Origin: Candidatus Eiseniibacteriota bacterium
GTDB taxonomy: Bacteria; Joyebacterota; Joyebacteria; Joyebacterales; Joyebacteraceae
Direction: 5' to 3'
Length of the DNA: 5,756 nt
NCBI GenBank assembly: GCA_030638405.1
Contig: DAOWER010000218.1
Span: 1 to 5,756, forward strand
The position numbers and the translations under genes were made by a program. Positions 5,269 to 5,756 of this stretch are shown piece after piece; position 1 is the stretch's first letter; each line of letters starts with the position of its first letter. The notes below the pieces were generated by a model that was given only the letters and a program-made list of their open reading frames with translations, had not been told where the DNA came from and did not search any database.

Positions 5269-5756
5269 ATGAAGATTCTCGTGGTGGGAAGCGGAGGGCG
5301 CGAGCACGCGCTCGTGTGGAAGATCGCGCAGAGTCCTCTGGCCGGGGAGATACTCGTCGCGCCCGGAAACGCCGGCACGGCGACGCTGGCCAGGAACGTG
5401 GCCGTCGCGGCGGACGACATCGAGGGACTCGTTCGGCTCGCCGCCGACGAGCGCGTCGACCTGACGGTCGTGGGACCCGAGGTTCCCCTGACGATGGGGC
5501 TTGCGGACCGGCTGGCCGACGCGGGGCTCTCCGTCTTCGGGCCGTCCACGGCCGGGGCCCGCATCGAGGGCAGCAAGTGGTTCGCCAAGGAGCTGATGCT
5601 CAAGGGGGGCATACCGACGGCCCGAGCGTACCTCGCGGACACGCGGGGGGAAGCCCTCTCTCGCGCGGACGAACTGGGCTATCCCGTCGTAATCAAGGCC
5701 GTCGGACTCCTCGCCGGCAAGGGAGTCATCATCGCTCAGAGCGCCGCCGAGGCCGA
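5269..5756 (+). CDS. purD: Phosphoribosylamine--glycine ligase, N-terminal part (truncated by the window end)
   Basis: This is the first 162 codons of a protein normally near 420-430 aa. It catalyses the ATP-dependent joining of 5-phosphoribosylamine and glycine to give GAR, the second step of purine synthesis, in the cytoplasm. Family landmarks appear in order: V-G-S-G-G-R-E-H-A-L (6-15), A-P-G-N-A-G-T (31-37), V-G-P-E-V-P-L (68-74), F-G-P (90-92), E-G-S-K (100-103), P-T-A (116-118) and the start of the ATP-grasp loop, A-G-K-G-V (149-153). At 143-148 it reads K-A-V-G-L-L where most bacterial PurD proteins have K-A-D-G-L-A. The start at 5269 matches the family N terminus (M-K-I-L-V-V-G) and has GGAGA (5256-5260) 8 nt upstream. 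An in-frame ATG at 5254 would add five residues but has no Shine-Dalgarno. It is separated from the upstream operon by hairpins, so it is probably its own unit. Confidence 0.95.
   Translation, partial: MKILVVGSGGREHALVWKIAQSPLAGEILVAPGNAGTATLARNVAVAADDIEGLVRLAADERVDLTVVGPEVPLTMGLADRLADAGLSVFGPSTAGARIEGSKWFAKELMLKGGIPTARAYLADTRGEALSRADELGYPVVIKAVGLLAGKGVIIAQSAAEA

Overview
The window is GC-rich bacterial DNA with every supported gene on the + strand. The two complete secreted proteins have Sec-type signal peptides. Promoter-like boxes are of the sigma-70 type, and an ECF sigma factor/anti-sigma pair and purD follow. The style (multi-domain secreted beta-sandwich proteins ending in a short W-G-x-I/V-K motif) reminds me of uncultured high-GC lineages around the FCB group, such as Eisenbacteria or Latescibacteria. 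That assignment is from memory and weak; the sequence alone does not fix the phylum.

Positions 1-3473 hold a tandem array of three related secreted proteins. The first is only a 37-residue C-terminal end (1-114). The second (596-1603, 335 aa) and third (1767-3473, 568 aa) are complete. Both have a signal peptide, two tandem modules resembling the pullulanase-type X25 starch-binding fold, then one or two CBM20-like modules; the third adds an SbsA-like Ig domain. No catalytic domain is visible, so they look like glycan-binding or surface-display proteins rather than enzymes. All three end in the same short tail, [ST]-W-G-x-[IV]-K-[SA]-[IL]-Y-R, which is the most unusual signal in the window and a candidate C-terminal sorting or attachment tag.

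The gaps between the array genes carry strong GC-rich hairpins just after each stop codon. The gap before the second gene also holds a 24-bp tandem repeat and a near-consensus promoter (TTGACA, 17 bp, TATAGT with an extended -10) that leaves a leader of about 230 nt. The third gene has a near-perfect Shine-Dalgarno sequence directly after a small hairpin.

Positions 3618-4929 form a second unit: a promoter, a GTG-started ECF sigma factor, and 2 nt later a membrane-anchored zinc-finger anti-sigma factor. Together they look like a two-gene envelope-signalling switch. Whether it controls the neighbouring secreted proteins cannot be told from the sequence; both visible promoters look housekeeping-type. 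A 339-nt gap with a 16-bp perfect inverted repeat and a small U-tailed hairpin separates this unit from purD (5269 to the window end, truncated), a purine biosynthesis gene that probably belongs to an unrelated transcription unit.
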